DNA of 64,000 nucleotides, taken from NCBI GenBank assembly GCA_958450365.1, contig CAUEEP010000933.1, forward strand, positions 310,001-374,000. The letters are read 5' to 3'. Both the position numbers and the translations under genes were made by a program. The notes under the pieces were generated by a model. That model worked only from the letters and a program-made list of their open reading frames with translations. It was not told the origin of the DNA and did not search any database. Each line of letters opens with the position of its first letter. Position 1 is the first letter of the stretch. This document shows positions 9,509-19,953 of this stretch, piece by piece. Source of the stretch: Mesorhabditis belari (taxonomy: Eukaryota > Nematoda > Chromadorea > Rhabditida > Rhabditidae).

Positions 9509-11937
9509 GATGTCAGAGCAGCCGGAGAGCAGCAAGACTCGACTCGAAGAGTAAAGACAATGACCTTAAACTGTGAAATTTTCAAATTCAGGGATATCAT
9601 CGAACCATTGTTCCAAAAGGATTTCTTGTCACAGTTGCCAGAGGAGGTTTGTCTTTTGTTAAAGCTTGTGGGATTAATTGTTTATTTTTAGATTGCGTTT
9701 CACATAATCGCCTATCTGACACCCTGCGATTTGACGGTTTGTGCTGGCGTTTCGCGGACGTGGCAGCGAATTTGTGAAGATGATCGGACGTGGCAAAAGA
9801 AATGTTTGGAGGAAGGATATGTGAGATTTGATGCGCCAAGGTGTTACAGTTTTGAGCAAATAATATAACCTTTAAAAATACATATCTGATATATTTATAT
9901 TAAACTAGATCTTACACTTCTAAGGTATAGGAAGATACTGTGGTTAATTGCAAAGCAAATAAAGATTTTCGTCACAGGCTTGTCACTAACTTGTTTTTGT
10001 TTTTTTCAGTTTTCGTTTTCTCGGAGGCTGGGCGGCGAATCGAGCAAATGAGGAAGCGGGAATTACAATCTTCTCACATATGAACCTTCAAGAAGCAGAT
10101 CAGAATCGACGAGAACGCGGATCGCATATGGCCAGTTAGTGACGCAACTTGTTGTTGAATTAAAATTTTTCTAGGTGTTATGAGCGATCGTCATGGAAGT
10201 CACTGTACTTGCGGAAGCAGCGAATCATTTCCAATTGGCGATCCCGAGCGATTCAATCGAGCACTGTTCTAAAGGTTTAAACAACTGTTTTGGCTATAAA
10301 AATTGTTTTTGGGGCCGCGATAAACGAGTGATCACTTGTCTGCAAATTCACTCTGGTCATATCGTAGCTGGTTATCATGATGCGTTGCGGGTTTGGAATG
10401 TTGATGTTGCTCAAGTTTGTTTCGTTTAACTATTATCATACGTCTTAATTTAGCCGGCGTTCACTCTAACTGGCTTTACGGGTGCTGTTAGGACGTCTCA
10501 AGTGAGCGATGATGGCAAATACATTGTCAGGTTAGTTGATAGGCTCTAGCTGGTGCAATTGATAAGTGTTCTCAAAGAAGCTAACAGTTTTCTAGGCAAA
10601 AATACTTATGAGGACAAAGTCTATTGCAATATTTAAGTGGCGCGGATGATCGAACGGTGCGCGTTTGGTGTGGTCAAACCGGTGCACAGCGTCATGTTCT
10701 GCAGGGTCATACGACTGCTGTTTGTTGCATGAGTCTATATGGTACAAGGTGAGTAATCTAAATTTTGTACTTTACCAAATAGCATAATGTTTTAGTCTTG
10801 TTTCTGGATCGTCCGATCAAACGCTCCGAGTCTGGAACATTGTCGACGGAAAATGTCTTCGGATTTTGACTGGCCACATGGCGGAGGTAGGTGTATCAAA
10901 GTTATATCCTAAGCAAAGTTAAATTTCAGGTTAACTGTGTGGAATTTGATGGAATTCGGGTTGTGTCTGGTGCTGATGATTTTACTGTAAAGGTTTGTAA
11001 TGCTTTTTTGTTCAATTTTATAATATTCTATAAGGTTTGGAATGTGCAGACGGGGGAGTGTTTGCACACGCTGACGGGTCACACCAAGCCAGTCTATTCA
11101 CTTTTGGTGAGTTGAATTGTCAATTTTTCGCTTTAGACAGGACTCTGTTTTAGTTTGAGCCGGAGCGCGATCTTGTCGTCTCGCTAAGTTCTGACGAAAC
11201 GATTCGCGTCTGGGATGTGCGAAGTGCAAGTGGGTTTTACTTGTTGGCTATTTTGTTGCAATCTCCTCTATATTTCTTTCTTTTAGCATGCATCGCGATT
11301 CTTGTCACTGAGGAAAGTCTGGTCTGCCCTGACTGGCAGCTTCGCGGAAACATTTTGGTCGCTTGCTATACCGACTCGGACGTTGGGGTGCGTTTATCAC
11401 TCGTTAGGCAACTACTTATTTTTCTTTAGGTTTGGGACATTCGTGACGGTGGTTCGTGCATTCATCGCCTGCAAGGCGTAGATGGTCACACGTCGGCCTC
11501 ACTTCATTTCAATGGCTCGACTCGGGACTTTTGGTAACAGCTTCTTACGATGGCTGGGTCAAGCTGTGGGATGTGGATAAAGGTAAGTGGTTCTAAATTA
11601 CCTTGTAATGTAGGCTATAAGATAAGCAAACTTATCCAGACTTCAAGTTTTCTTCTAAAGTAGAATTTATTAACTACATAGCTTGGCTCGTTAACTATTC
11701 AAGCTTAAATTTATGTCGAGGTTTAGTATTCTGTTGTTAATTTTTTTATCAACTATAGGAGAATTTTTGTGATTTTCAGGTATCTTTGTTCGTGACCTCC
11801 TTCGTCTTCAGGTAGACAGTTGGAGCAGTGTCTTCGCGACCGAAACATTTCTCCTATATGCAATTAGAGAGACGCAAGACGGAGCCGATGAAAACCCAAA
11901 GTTCATCTTGATCGATTTTGACGCATCGTATCCATAG
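9509..11937 (+). pseudogene. sel-10-like: SEL-10/FBXW7-like F-box WD40 gene, copy 2 (pseudogene)
   Basis: Exon 1 is the short form (41 bp, ending QLEE across the splice), so there is no D domain. The F-box ([20 protein letters not shown]) and all eight blades are present and clearly homologous to the intact copies. Lesions: a one-base deletion in the linker exon (GAACGCGGATCGC where others have GAACGCGAGATCGC), loss of the acceptor of the small intron before blade 1 (GAG changed to GGG), and a one-base deletion in the blade 7 exon. Blade 3 reads GHTTAVCCMSL and [12 protein letters not shown]; blade 4 reads [11 protein letters not shown]. The stop TAG is at 11935-11937, and a poly(A) signal lies at 12288-12293. 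It is probably non-functional as a full protein. Confidence 0.85.
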
Positions 11938-12387
11938 TTATGTTCGGATTGTGGCTCTTTTGCCTTATCGTGATTTTCTGAAGAATTTTTTTCGCTTTTC
12001 AATTCTTCTGGGTTTACATAGCTCTCGGTTAACGTTTGTGATTTCATTTCAAATGTTTCCCAAATTTTGCGCACTTTCTTCTATGCCAAAGTGTTCACTT
12101 TATTTACTTTTATTTTTTCCATTGATCTGCTTTTATTTACTAAAAATTATTGTCAGAACAACAATCTTTTCCTTTTTCTGTCAAGGGTTCCCTTGTGTGA
12201 TTCTTTCCAGAGGTGTTTGTGTTGCTATAAATTGTGTCTTTTTTTCGTTAAATATATGGCAAGATAAATTGCTTAAACTGGCTCACAAATAAAAGGAAAC
12301 AGGCTAGATTTTTAAACTTTTTTTTACAAAGAGTAAAAAGGCGAGTTGGTGACGCAAAAACGATTGTTTTTGAGGTTTTTATAGGTC

Positions 12388-12492
12388 TTCTTCTTCGCGC
12401 CCGAAACATTTCTCCTATGTGTAATTATACCGCGAGACAGAACCGAGAACAGAAATTTCATCTTGATCGATTTTGACGCATCGTATCCATAG
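12388..12492 (+). pseudogene. Extra last-exon fragment of an F-box WD40 gene
   Basis: Downstream of copy 2, a second last exon reads ETFLLCVI then [11 protein letters not shown] and a stop at 12490-12492, followed by its own copy of the 3' UTR up to about 12780. No upstream exons accompany it. It is a tandem duplication of the gene end. Confidence 0.75.
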
Positions 12493-12894
12493 TTATATTC
12501 TGATTTAGCGTTTGTGATTTCCTTTCAAATATTTCCCGCATTTTACACATTCTCTTGTATGCCAAAGTGTTCATTTTGTTTACCTTTATTTTGCCATTGA
12601 TCTGCTTTTATTTACTAAAAATTATTCTGATAACAACAATCTTTTCGTTTTTCTGTCAAGAGTTCCCTTGTGTGATTGTTTCCAGGGGTGTTTTTATTGG
12701 TTTCAGATGTGTAGTTCGTTTTCGTTTCACAATTTACACATGCAAGATAAATGGCTTAAACTGGCTCACAAATAAAAAGAAACGTTGAACGTGTAACAAA
12801 ATGGTAAGCTTGTTACTTGGAACGTGTGAGAAATCGAACGTTGAAAAGTACATGGCACATTTGAACATAGTAGGCCCAAAGCCATTGTTTTTTC

Positions 12895-13360
12895 CTGGAG
12901 TGAAAATGCTCATACTTCAAAGCCCTGCAGAAAGCTTGGCACGAGCTGGACACGCCCTACCTTCTCGCCACTAGAGTGTGTTCCTCACGAGTAATGCGGT
13001 TTTTTAAAACGCAGACTTAGTAAAAATTACCGTACTATTGCAAAAAATTGGCGCGAAAAAATCACGAGCGACGACTTATATACGACTCTTTTTAAAGATA
13101 TTCAGCCGTTTAAATGACTTGGTGGCAAATTCCCCTCACAAGTAAGGATACTCAATTTACTCGAAGTAAAGAGGATTACTCGTAGTCACTCGACCAAAAA
13201 CGTCGATTAATCGAGTAAAAATTACTCATGCAAATTTTACTCGAGTAATTACTTATTCGCGAGGAACACACTCTACTGGCCACCGTGGACGCGTCCCCAA
13301 AACGCCTCCTGGCTTGTGTTGCCGCCAAGAGAGATCTTTTTGAAAAATGTAAATTTTTAA
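12895..13360 (+). mobile_element. Tc1-like transposase C-terminal fragment, split by a MITE
   Basis: KALQKAWHELDTPYLLAT is interrupted at 12972 and resumes at 13276 as LATVDASPKRLLACVAAKRD. This resembles the C-terminal AW-[DE]-x-[IL]-...-VDAxPxRLxACV block of Tc1-type transposases. A related fragment, ALQRAWDELDKSYLLAT, lies at 17860-17926. Confidence 0.65.
12972..13275. mobile_element. hAT-type MITE (304 bp)
   Basis: Terminal inverted repeats start TAGAGTGTGTTCCTC on both ends. The flanking eight bases are CTCGCCAC (12964-12971) and CTGGCCAC (13276-13283): a target-site duplication with one change, and eight bases is the hAT length. The interior is AT-rich with repeated TCGAGTAA motifs and no coding frame. 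A truncated left end of the same family (CTGGCCAC then TAGAGTGTGT) is at 17919-17936. Confidence 0.8.
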
Positions 13361-13379
13361 GTTAAATTATTGTATTAAA

Positions 13380-14130
13380 ATAAATTTTTGCTGTTTTGGT
13401 GTCATTTTAATGCAAGGTGGTCTTTAAATCTTCAAATTCTTTAGTCTAGTTCTTTAGTTTAGTAATTCGATGAAACTCTTCTCCCCCTCCCATGTCAATC
13501 TAATCCATTCACGGTTTTCCGTTGAATCACAGAGCTTAAAAAGAAAAAAAAAGGCACAAACTTATCAACGTCTCACAAAAGAAGATTCAGAAAAAAAAGT
13601 CAAAGTGTGACCGGATCGATGTGTCATTTCTTTGGCCAAAAAAGACGGGGAAATGGGAGAAATCTCTGGCATCTCTGACGCGAGATCTTGATAAAATTGT
13701 CGAGTGTTCATGGTTTCGTCAACGATTTCGCTCGATTTCATATTGATTTATAGTGAGTTCGTTGAGAAAAGCTAATGACTTAATCTTAAGGAATTTTTTT
13801 TATTGAAAAGAGCGCATCAAAAAAACCCTAGATTCAAAAAAATTGCTTTTTGATTGAGAAAAGGTTTAACTACCGATGACGGGTTTTCGTTTTCAACCTT
13901 TTCACCTGCAAATTTTGATATTCTAAACATTAAAAGGGCACAAAATACACGAAAAAAATGGCACAAAGTTCCGTATTTTGTTCTGTATTTTGTTCTGTAT
14001 TTTGTTTGGAAAAACGATCCCTCGGGAGCCGCCTTTTTGAAGTCATCCGAAAATCTGAGCAATTAGAAGTAATTGAGATTTTGAAAAAAATTTCCAATGA
14101 AGAGTTGTCTTTTGCTGAAAGCTTTTGCAA
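13380..14130. other. Gene-free stretch upstream of receptor pseudogene A
   Basis: 13390-13640 is the dispersed flank/RPT-1 repeat. 13790-14130 matches 50280-50590 and is the common upstream region of the two receptor copies. It contains three tandem copies of a 12-base unit (TTCYGTATTTTG, 13969-14004), where the other locus has one. No exon is recognised. Confidence 0.5.
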
Positions 14131-14467
14131 TGAAGAATGGTTTTATGGCAAGATTTCTATAGTTATTTTTCGTTTCTTCTTTACATATGCGTCATGGTAA
14201 CGATTTGGAGAAGCAAGAATCGACACTTCGACTCGTCGTTTTTTCGAATTTTTCTCGTTATTGGTTTGTGTTTTTTAGCTTTGCTTTTGCTTTGGATTTA
14301 GTAGTGAATTTAAGTTTTTCTTTTTCTTTCGATCTTTTAATGCTATCATTAGATAGGATAGCTGTCGGCAGTTAGTTAAACTGCAGTTGACTGAACGAGG
14401 GAAAGGAGTGTTATTGTGGAGGTTAGAAATCAAATAGTTTCTAAAAAATTCTAAACTCTTCAAGCTA

Positions 14468-15405
14468 TTAACTTGGTAAATATGAAAGGTTATTTTTTGA
14501 TCAACCACCAGATTTAACAACAGAAAAATTTATTTAAACACTTTCAAAATCAAATGTATTCACCACAAGCATTAATAACTTCCCAAATCACGAATGCCGT
14601 CCTCGTTTTTTTTCAGGTTTTTAGAGGCAAAATAGTTGGCAACCCAATTTTCGATGTCCTGCTTTTGCTTGAGCTGCTTTCCAGAAACCGCGAGCACTCG
14701 TATATAGGCCGGCGCTTGTGTATAAGGCTGCGCTCGTAAATTTCGAAATCCCACGGTGACCCTCCCTAGTAAGTTGTCTTAAGCCTTCCCTAGTAAGTTG
14801 TCCTGTAGTACCTGCGAATTCCCGCGGCCAAACAAAAAGGCTGATGCGGTTGAGATGAGAAAACCGACAAGGAACCACATCTGGATGAAGAAATTTCTTG
14901 GTGTTGGGCTGTTCAATTTCAATTTTTTTTGATATCATTAGATACGCCAAGTCTTTCTCTATTGGAAAAAGTAGAAAGAAAAGAAAAATCTAGAAATGCC
15001 TGCGAATTGGGATTATCATGCCGAATAAACCAAATCAAAACCGGTATTTCTTTAAAGCAACTTATATCCAGTGACAGGCTAGCTACAGTACTGGACAATG
15101 AAATATCATATTTGAAAAACGATCGTCACTTTCGCGCGTCTGTAACTCCCTTGTCTTTGAGTTTAAACTATTAGTGTTATAGATTTTCTGAAAGCTCTTT
15201 TCAAGGGCTACACAATGGTAATATTAATATTTAGAAATACGGTAAAGATAAGGGAGTTACAGACGCGCGAAAGTGACGATCTTTTTTCAAATATGATATT
15301 TCGTTGTCCAGTAGTGTATTATTGAGAAAAATCCTATACAGCTAATGTTCTTCGTAACGACAGGGCAATATTTTTTGTAAAAATAACCTTTCATATTTAT
15401 CAAAC
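14468..15405 (-). mobile_element. mariner family C, internally deleted
   Basis: Near-terminal inverted repeats GGTAAATATGAAAGGTTATT (left) and the matching AATAACCTTTCATATTTATC (right) lie between TA dinucleotides. Minus-strand remnants include QLKQKQDIENWVANYFASK and EDGIRDL, typical of a mariner C-terminus. The paralogous intron at 50920-50921 is an empty TA site, so the insertion came after the receptor duplication. Confidence 0.75.
15086..15316. mobile_element. Tc1/mariner-type MITE nested in mariner C (231 bp)
   Basis: Terminal repeats of about 65 bases start CAGTACTGGACAATGAAATA on the left and are inverted on the right (ATTTCGTTGTCCAGTAGTG). The element is flanked by TA at 15084-15085 and 15317-15318. 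No coding sequence is present. Confidence 0.8.
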
Positions 15406-17133
15406 TAATATTTTCCAGGCGTCATCGACTTGGCATCGTTTCCATTTTTCCAATTGAATCCCCTCCTTCAATCATCGCCACCCGGAAGGACAATCTTGCA
15501 GATCTTTTTTGCAGGTCTCAAAAAAAAACCAATAAAAAGATCACACGAAGCTTCTCAGCTTTTTCGAACCGGCCACTGCATGTTATCCGTGGTGATGTCA
15601 TTAAATCGTCTAACAAGTGTTCTCTATCCGTTAAATCATAAAAAGGCATTGTTCATTCAAAAATTCCGATATTAAAAGACTGACTACAGATTTGGGAAGA
15701 AAAGAGTGATCGTAATTTGAAAAGAGCGATCGGATTCGCGTTGTTTTTCGACTTCCTCTCGCAATGTCACTCGATTACGTTCATTTTTCTATGGGGTTGG
15801 AAAGACTCGTCGCTCGGCTATCCTCAGATTCCCAGTTTTGATGCGGTGAGTGCAAATTCTTGTTCCAAACTTTCTGTTCAATTCATAGGTTTTTTTCATA
15901 AACCTATGATATTTTTCTATCAAAGTCATTTTTCAGTGGCACCGGCTCTATTACGCCGTTCTGGTGACTACGGTGGCCGCACTCGGTCTGAGCATGAATC
16001 TGATAACTGTGTGGAAAATGAGGTTAGTCGTTTACATTTCTGTTTCTTAATGAGCTATTGCGAAGAGGCAGGGTTTTAAGTATGTATTTTTATCTTCAAG
16101 TGATGGATTATGAGTCAATTAAGATACGCGTTTATGAGCCGTTTTTGGCGTAAAGTTCTTCTGTTTTGTTTTGCTCAGAATAGATTACATAGATCAGTGT
16201 AGTTGCTAAACCAAAATTTTCAGGTAACTTCAAGTCAAACCAAGCCACAAAAGCTATATAAGATTTGGTTCAGCTTTGGTTCAGATTTGGTTCAGATTTG
16301 GTTCAGATTTGTGAGAAAGATCGAATAAATAGCCAAGCCAAAGGAACTCAGCGAATAGCTTTTTCAAAAAAGTCTTTGTTTAGAGTAAATGGAACTAGGA
16401 TGAAAGGCGTAAAAACCTAAAGAAGCTAATAAAATTTGATCAAGTTAGAGTTAGAGGTTTGACCGTTTATAGGTTTAACAAAGAAACAACAGCAATGGAG
16501 TATGCTCGGGATCACCATCTTCAGCACGCTAATCCAGATCCCTGCCGCTCTTTTCTTTGTGAGTTGCGATTCTCTTTTGCATTCGACATCTCCAATTTTC
16601 AGAGCACTCTTTTCTATACGGCATTCACGGGTAATCAACTCGAGCTGGCATCACTTATTGGCCAATTTGTAAATCTTTCATTCCAATCAATTATCTTCAA
16701 ACGAGAACTCAAAATTAGAACGTGGATAACTCTGTACATTTGCAATTAAATTTCAGTTTTCCCCAGAGCCTAACAGAGTTTTTTTGAGCATTTTAGTCTA
16801 AACAACTATTGATACACTTTGTAACAAAAATTATAGACGGTGACGTCATTTTTTATGCAGAGTTTATTAGGTATGACTAAAATTAACTATCTCTTAGCTT
16901 ATAATCAAGCAATAACCTCTTCAGAAGAAGACGAGCTAATATTCGAGTAGCATAAAAGCAAATTTCAGTCAAGTCTAGTCGCTCTGTTCGTCGGCAACTA
17001 TCAACCCTATTGGGTGCTGGTGACGTCGAAGGAGTTGAGAAGAGAGATGCATTGGAACGCACGAAGGTGCTTTGGTCTGGTTACAAACAGGAGCCAACAA
17101 ATTCATCTTCAATCAGCAACTTGGACTAGTTAA

Positions 17134-17330
17134 TTGCCCAATTTTAACACTCACCGTCTATGCATACAAATAAAGTTGACCCAATGGGGCTATTCATACT
17201 AATTTTCTTGGTGTTTTTATTCAACAGCACTCAACAGCAAGAGCACATTACTCAATGAAATGATCACAACTTGATGCTTCTGAATTTTTTGCGTCATTTT
17301 ACATTTCATAGAAATTCAAAAAAGTTTAAA
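17134..17330. repeat. Receptor 3' flank repeat
   Basis: Starting near TTGACCCAATGGGGCTATTC (about 17174), this flank recurs at 52800-52940 and, without a receptor gene, at 57000-57150. It includes AATAAA at 17168-17173 and could be the receptor 3' end. No gene is seen. Confidence 0.5.
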
Positions 17331-17334
17331 GGAA

Positions 17335-17640
17335 AACCGTCTAATCCATTAAAAAATTCATAAGACCGGGTATGCGGTTCCCCAAATCTTTGTGCCAATC
17401 ATGAAAACCTGTGCATATTTGATTATGATCGTCAAATATATCACCCAATGCATCGGTGAGTATTCTAATATCTCGGTGAAGTGCCTAAAAAAACTGTGAA
17501 ACTCTTAGACTTATCTTTTGAAAAATCTCTAATATTGTATTAGATTGGCAACGTGAAATTTTGGTACACTTATTCATTGCACTTTTTCGAAGTAACGAAT
17601 GCACCAATCAATCTACAGCTTTTACCAATAAAAAGTTCTA
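17335..17640 (-). pseudogene. Dispersed cullin exon fragment, copy a
   Basis: Minus strand: ALHRDIRILTDALGDIF-like sequence followed by FHDWHKDLGNRIPGLM, which matches the exon at about 30088-29943 of the cullin gene plus part of the upstream intron. There are no neighbouring cullin exons. It sits just downstream of receptor pseudogene A, as copy 52960-53290 does for locus B. Confidence 0.8.
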
Positions 17641-17944
17641 TTTTTATTCTCTTAAAGAAGACGTTTGTCTTTTTCTTTTTTGTCTGGTTTTTCTGTCCCT
17701 TTTTGCCTTTGTTTCGATCAGAATCGTTCAGTTTCTTCCCATTTCCCCATTTTTTTTTGTTAAAGAAATGACACATCGATCCGGTCACACTTTGACCTTT
17801 TTTCTGAAAAGATCAAAGTGTCAAAGTCCTCGAAAAATTTTGTTTTTATCCATGAAAATTTTCATCCGTCAAAGCCCTTCAGAGAGCTTGGGACGAGCTG
17901 GACAAGTCCTACCTTCTGGCCACTAGAGTGTGTTTCTAAACTAT

Positions 17945-18320
17945 CGGTAAACAAGCAAGTGAATGAGACCACCTTCCGAGCCATCAGTAGCCACCGTGAT
18001 AATCGCACGCTTCTTAAATGAGAGCATCATGAGGTTCTTCGGGGCTTTCTTTCACGCATTCCAAATCCATTCAAGATAGGTTTCCATTGGTGGAGCCGGA
18101 TTTTCATTGTGAGTCTTCGTCTTCACCCATTCACCATCCAATCTTCATATTAGACTCAAATCCACGTTTTAAAAGAAGCATTCTAAACCACATCCGGTGC
18201 TTGAATGTATTTGGTGCAACCTCCAGGTACCAGAATCGAATCAATTTGCAAATCCTTTAGAATTTTCTTTGTAGCCTTTGTAAGCCAAGAAGTTATCCGA
18301 GAAGTTAAATATTAAATGGA
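17945..18320 (-). mobile_element. pogo-like C-terminal fragment (copy 2)
   Basis: Same relic as 190-560, again fused to mariner family A at its left side (minus-strand sense). The upstream boundary at 17936 abuts a truncated hAT MITE end. Confidence 0.65.
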
Positions 18321-18329
18321 AAATAGTGA

Positions 18330-19117
18330 AGATTCTCGACGTGACTCGACTCGAATGTACGCTGGATGTGGAAGAAGTTCGATTGAGTCGAGATTTTTGA
18401 TCTTTTCCTTGGTCTGGCGGTGTGAGGTTTTGCATTGTCATGGTGAAGGAATATGCGCTTTCGATTGACCAAAGCGGGATATTTTTCACTAAGCGCCGCA
18501 TACATCCGGTCAAGCAGTAGAGATCTGCGTCAATGGTCCGACCATTTGGAACCAGCTCAAAGTGAGTAATGCCTTCGAAATTCCACCAAACACACAATAA
18601 TGCCTTCCTTGAGAATCGATCATGTTTTTGCTACCGGTTCCGCTACTTGCCTGGGATTCAACCACTGACTTTACTTGTCCGGATTACTAAAATAGACCCA
18701 CTTTTCATTACAAGTCACAATTCGGCGAATAAAGCGGTCATCCTGCGGATTTTTTTTTGGATTTTCGAGACCAAGTTCGCCGTTCTTAAATTCTCGATAC
18801 CAATATTGCGCGGTATTGTTGGAGATCATTCCTTCACCTTCCACTTGGCATATTTTTTTGGCCGCTTCAGTTGCATTGAACCCTTGTTTCCAATTATGGC
18901 GCAAAAGTACCCGAATTTCGAATTTTTCCATTTCTTTCCTCCAAAGTAAAAACTTGAAAATAAATAGTTAAACACACGATAACTTAGTAAAATATGAAAG
19001 AGCAGATCAAACGCTACAAAATAAATATGGCACGTATACATAAAACGAATTTATTAGCTTTAAAAAATTGTTCAAACTTCAAGAGAATAAAAATGGAAAG
19101 CTTTTGGTTCACCTTAA
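18330..19117 (-). mobile_element. mariner family A, internally deleted (copy 2)
   Basis: Near-identical to 570-1362. The transposase frame starts at 18931 with the same internal deletion fusing the helix-turn-helix region to VTCNEKWVYFSNPDK. The first catalytic block has CNEKW instead of CDEKW, so the catalytic Asp is lost. The terminus CACCTTAA at 19117 is followed by TA. Confidence 0.8.
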
Positions 19118-19130
19118 TACTACTACTAGC

Positions 19131-19560
19131 TACCGTAAATAATGTAATAGTACCCGTCCCGTGGGTAGACTTGCATCACGAGATTATCGATACAAAAGGT
19201 AAGTTCATGTTTGAGCCTTCAGATCTCGGTTTCTCGTACAACTATAAACTCATTTCATTGGAAAGCCAAGAATGTCAGTTTTTGACTACTATCTCACACA
19301 GAGCAAATTCTCATAGGTGAGTGCGTTAAAAGGCTTATCACTACACAAATATCGGGAAGTATCGATAAGGTTTATCAGGTGCCTACTCATTAAAAGTCGC
19401 CATGTATAAATTAGCAATCAAAAGCTGACATTCCTGACTTCCAAATGAAACAATTCTCCAATTGAGAGCTGTTCTAGAAACAGAGATCTGAACGTTCAAA
19501 CATTAGCATGTCGTTTGTATCGATAAAATCGATAAGCTAGTCTACCCGTAGGGCACTGGA
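19131..19560. repeat. Palindromic foldback/MITE (FB)
   Basis: Starts TACCGTAAATAATGTAATAG. The arms are inverted about a centre near 19340-19360. The right outer end is truncated, as at 1376-1798. It lies just beyond the 3' UTR of F-box copy 3. Confidence 0.7.
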
Positions 19561-19953
19561 GCGTAAAAAAAGGTTTAAAAATCTAGCCTGTTTCCTTTTA
19601 TTTGTGAGCAATTTAAGCCATTTATCTTGCCATATAGTTAACGAAAAAAAGACATAATTTAAAGCAACACAAACGCCTTTGGAAACAATCACACAAGAAA
19701 ATTCTCGACAAAAAAAGTGACCCTTGTTACGAGAATTGTCATCAAATAAAAGCAGGTTAACAATATGAAGACTTTGGCATACAAGAAAGTGTGTAAAATG
19801 TGCAAAACATTTGAAACAAAATCACAAGCGCTAACCAATAGAGCAATCTCAGAAGAAATCTAAAAAAAAAATTCAGAAGAATTGAAAGCCGAAAAAAATT
19901 CTTCAGAAAATCACAATAAGGCTTAAGGGGAAAGAGCAAAAATACGAATGTAC

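Larger units (their letters stand above)
14137..17133 (+). pseudogene. Serpentine chemoreceptor (Srg-like), locus A, pseudogene
   Basis: A seven-transmembrane receptor of nematode type. Exon 1 starts MVLWQDFYSYF and runs through VTIWRSKNRHFDSSFF (TM1 and first loop). Exon 2, at 15421, gives VIDLASFPFFQLNP. Exon 3 gives HCMLSVVMSLNRLTSVLYPL (TM3 and its NRxTSVxxP motif). Then come IWEEKSDRNLKRAIGF, WHRLYYAVLVTTVAALGLSM (TM5), WSMLGITIFSTLIQIPAALF (TM6) and GNYQPYWVLVTSKELR (TM7 end). Lesions: an extra T at the end of exon 2 shifts the frame, the acceptor before the TM6 exon is altered, and a 938-bp mariner sits in the first intron. The Srg assignment is by general resemblance; another serpentine family is possible. 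Confidence 0.8.

Noticed and set aside
10081..10084. TGA in the copy 2 linker as a stop codon
   Set aside because: It is a stop only in the w​rong frame; in the correct frame it is read through as HMNL. Copy 2 is a pseudogene for other reasons.
14621..14950. 109-residue frame on the minus strand
   Set aside because: It lies within the deleted mariner C, and the recognisable transposase end is in another frame.
15400..15680. Functional serpentine receptor at locus A
   Set aside because: A frame-shifting base at the exon 2 end and an altered acceptor before TM6.
17553..17926. Phe-rich open frames after receptor locus A
   Set aside because: They lie over AT-rich cullin intron and Tc1-like fragment sequence and have only low-complexity content.
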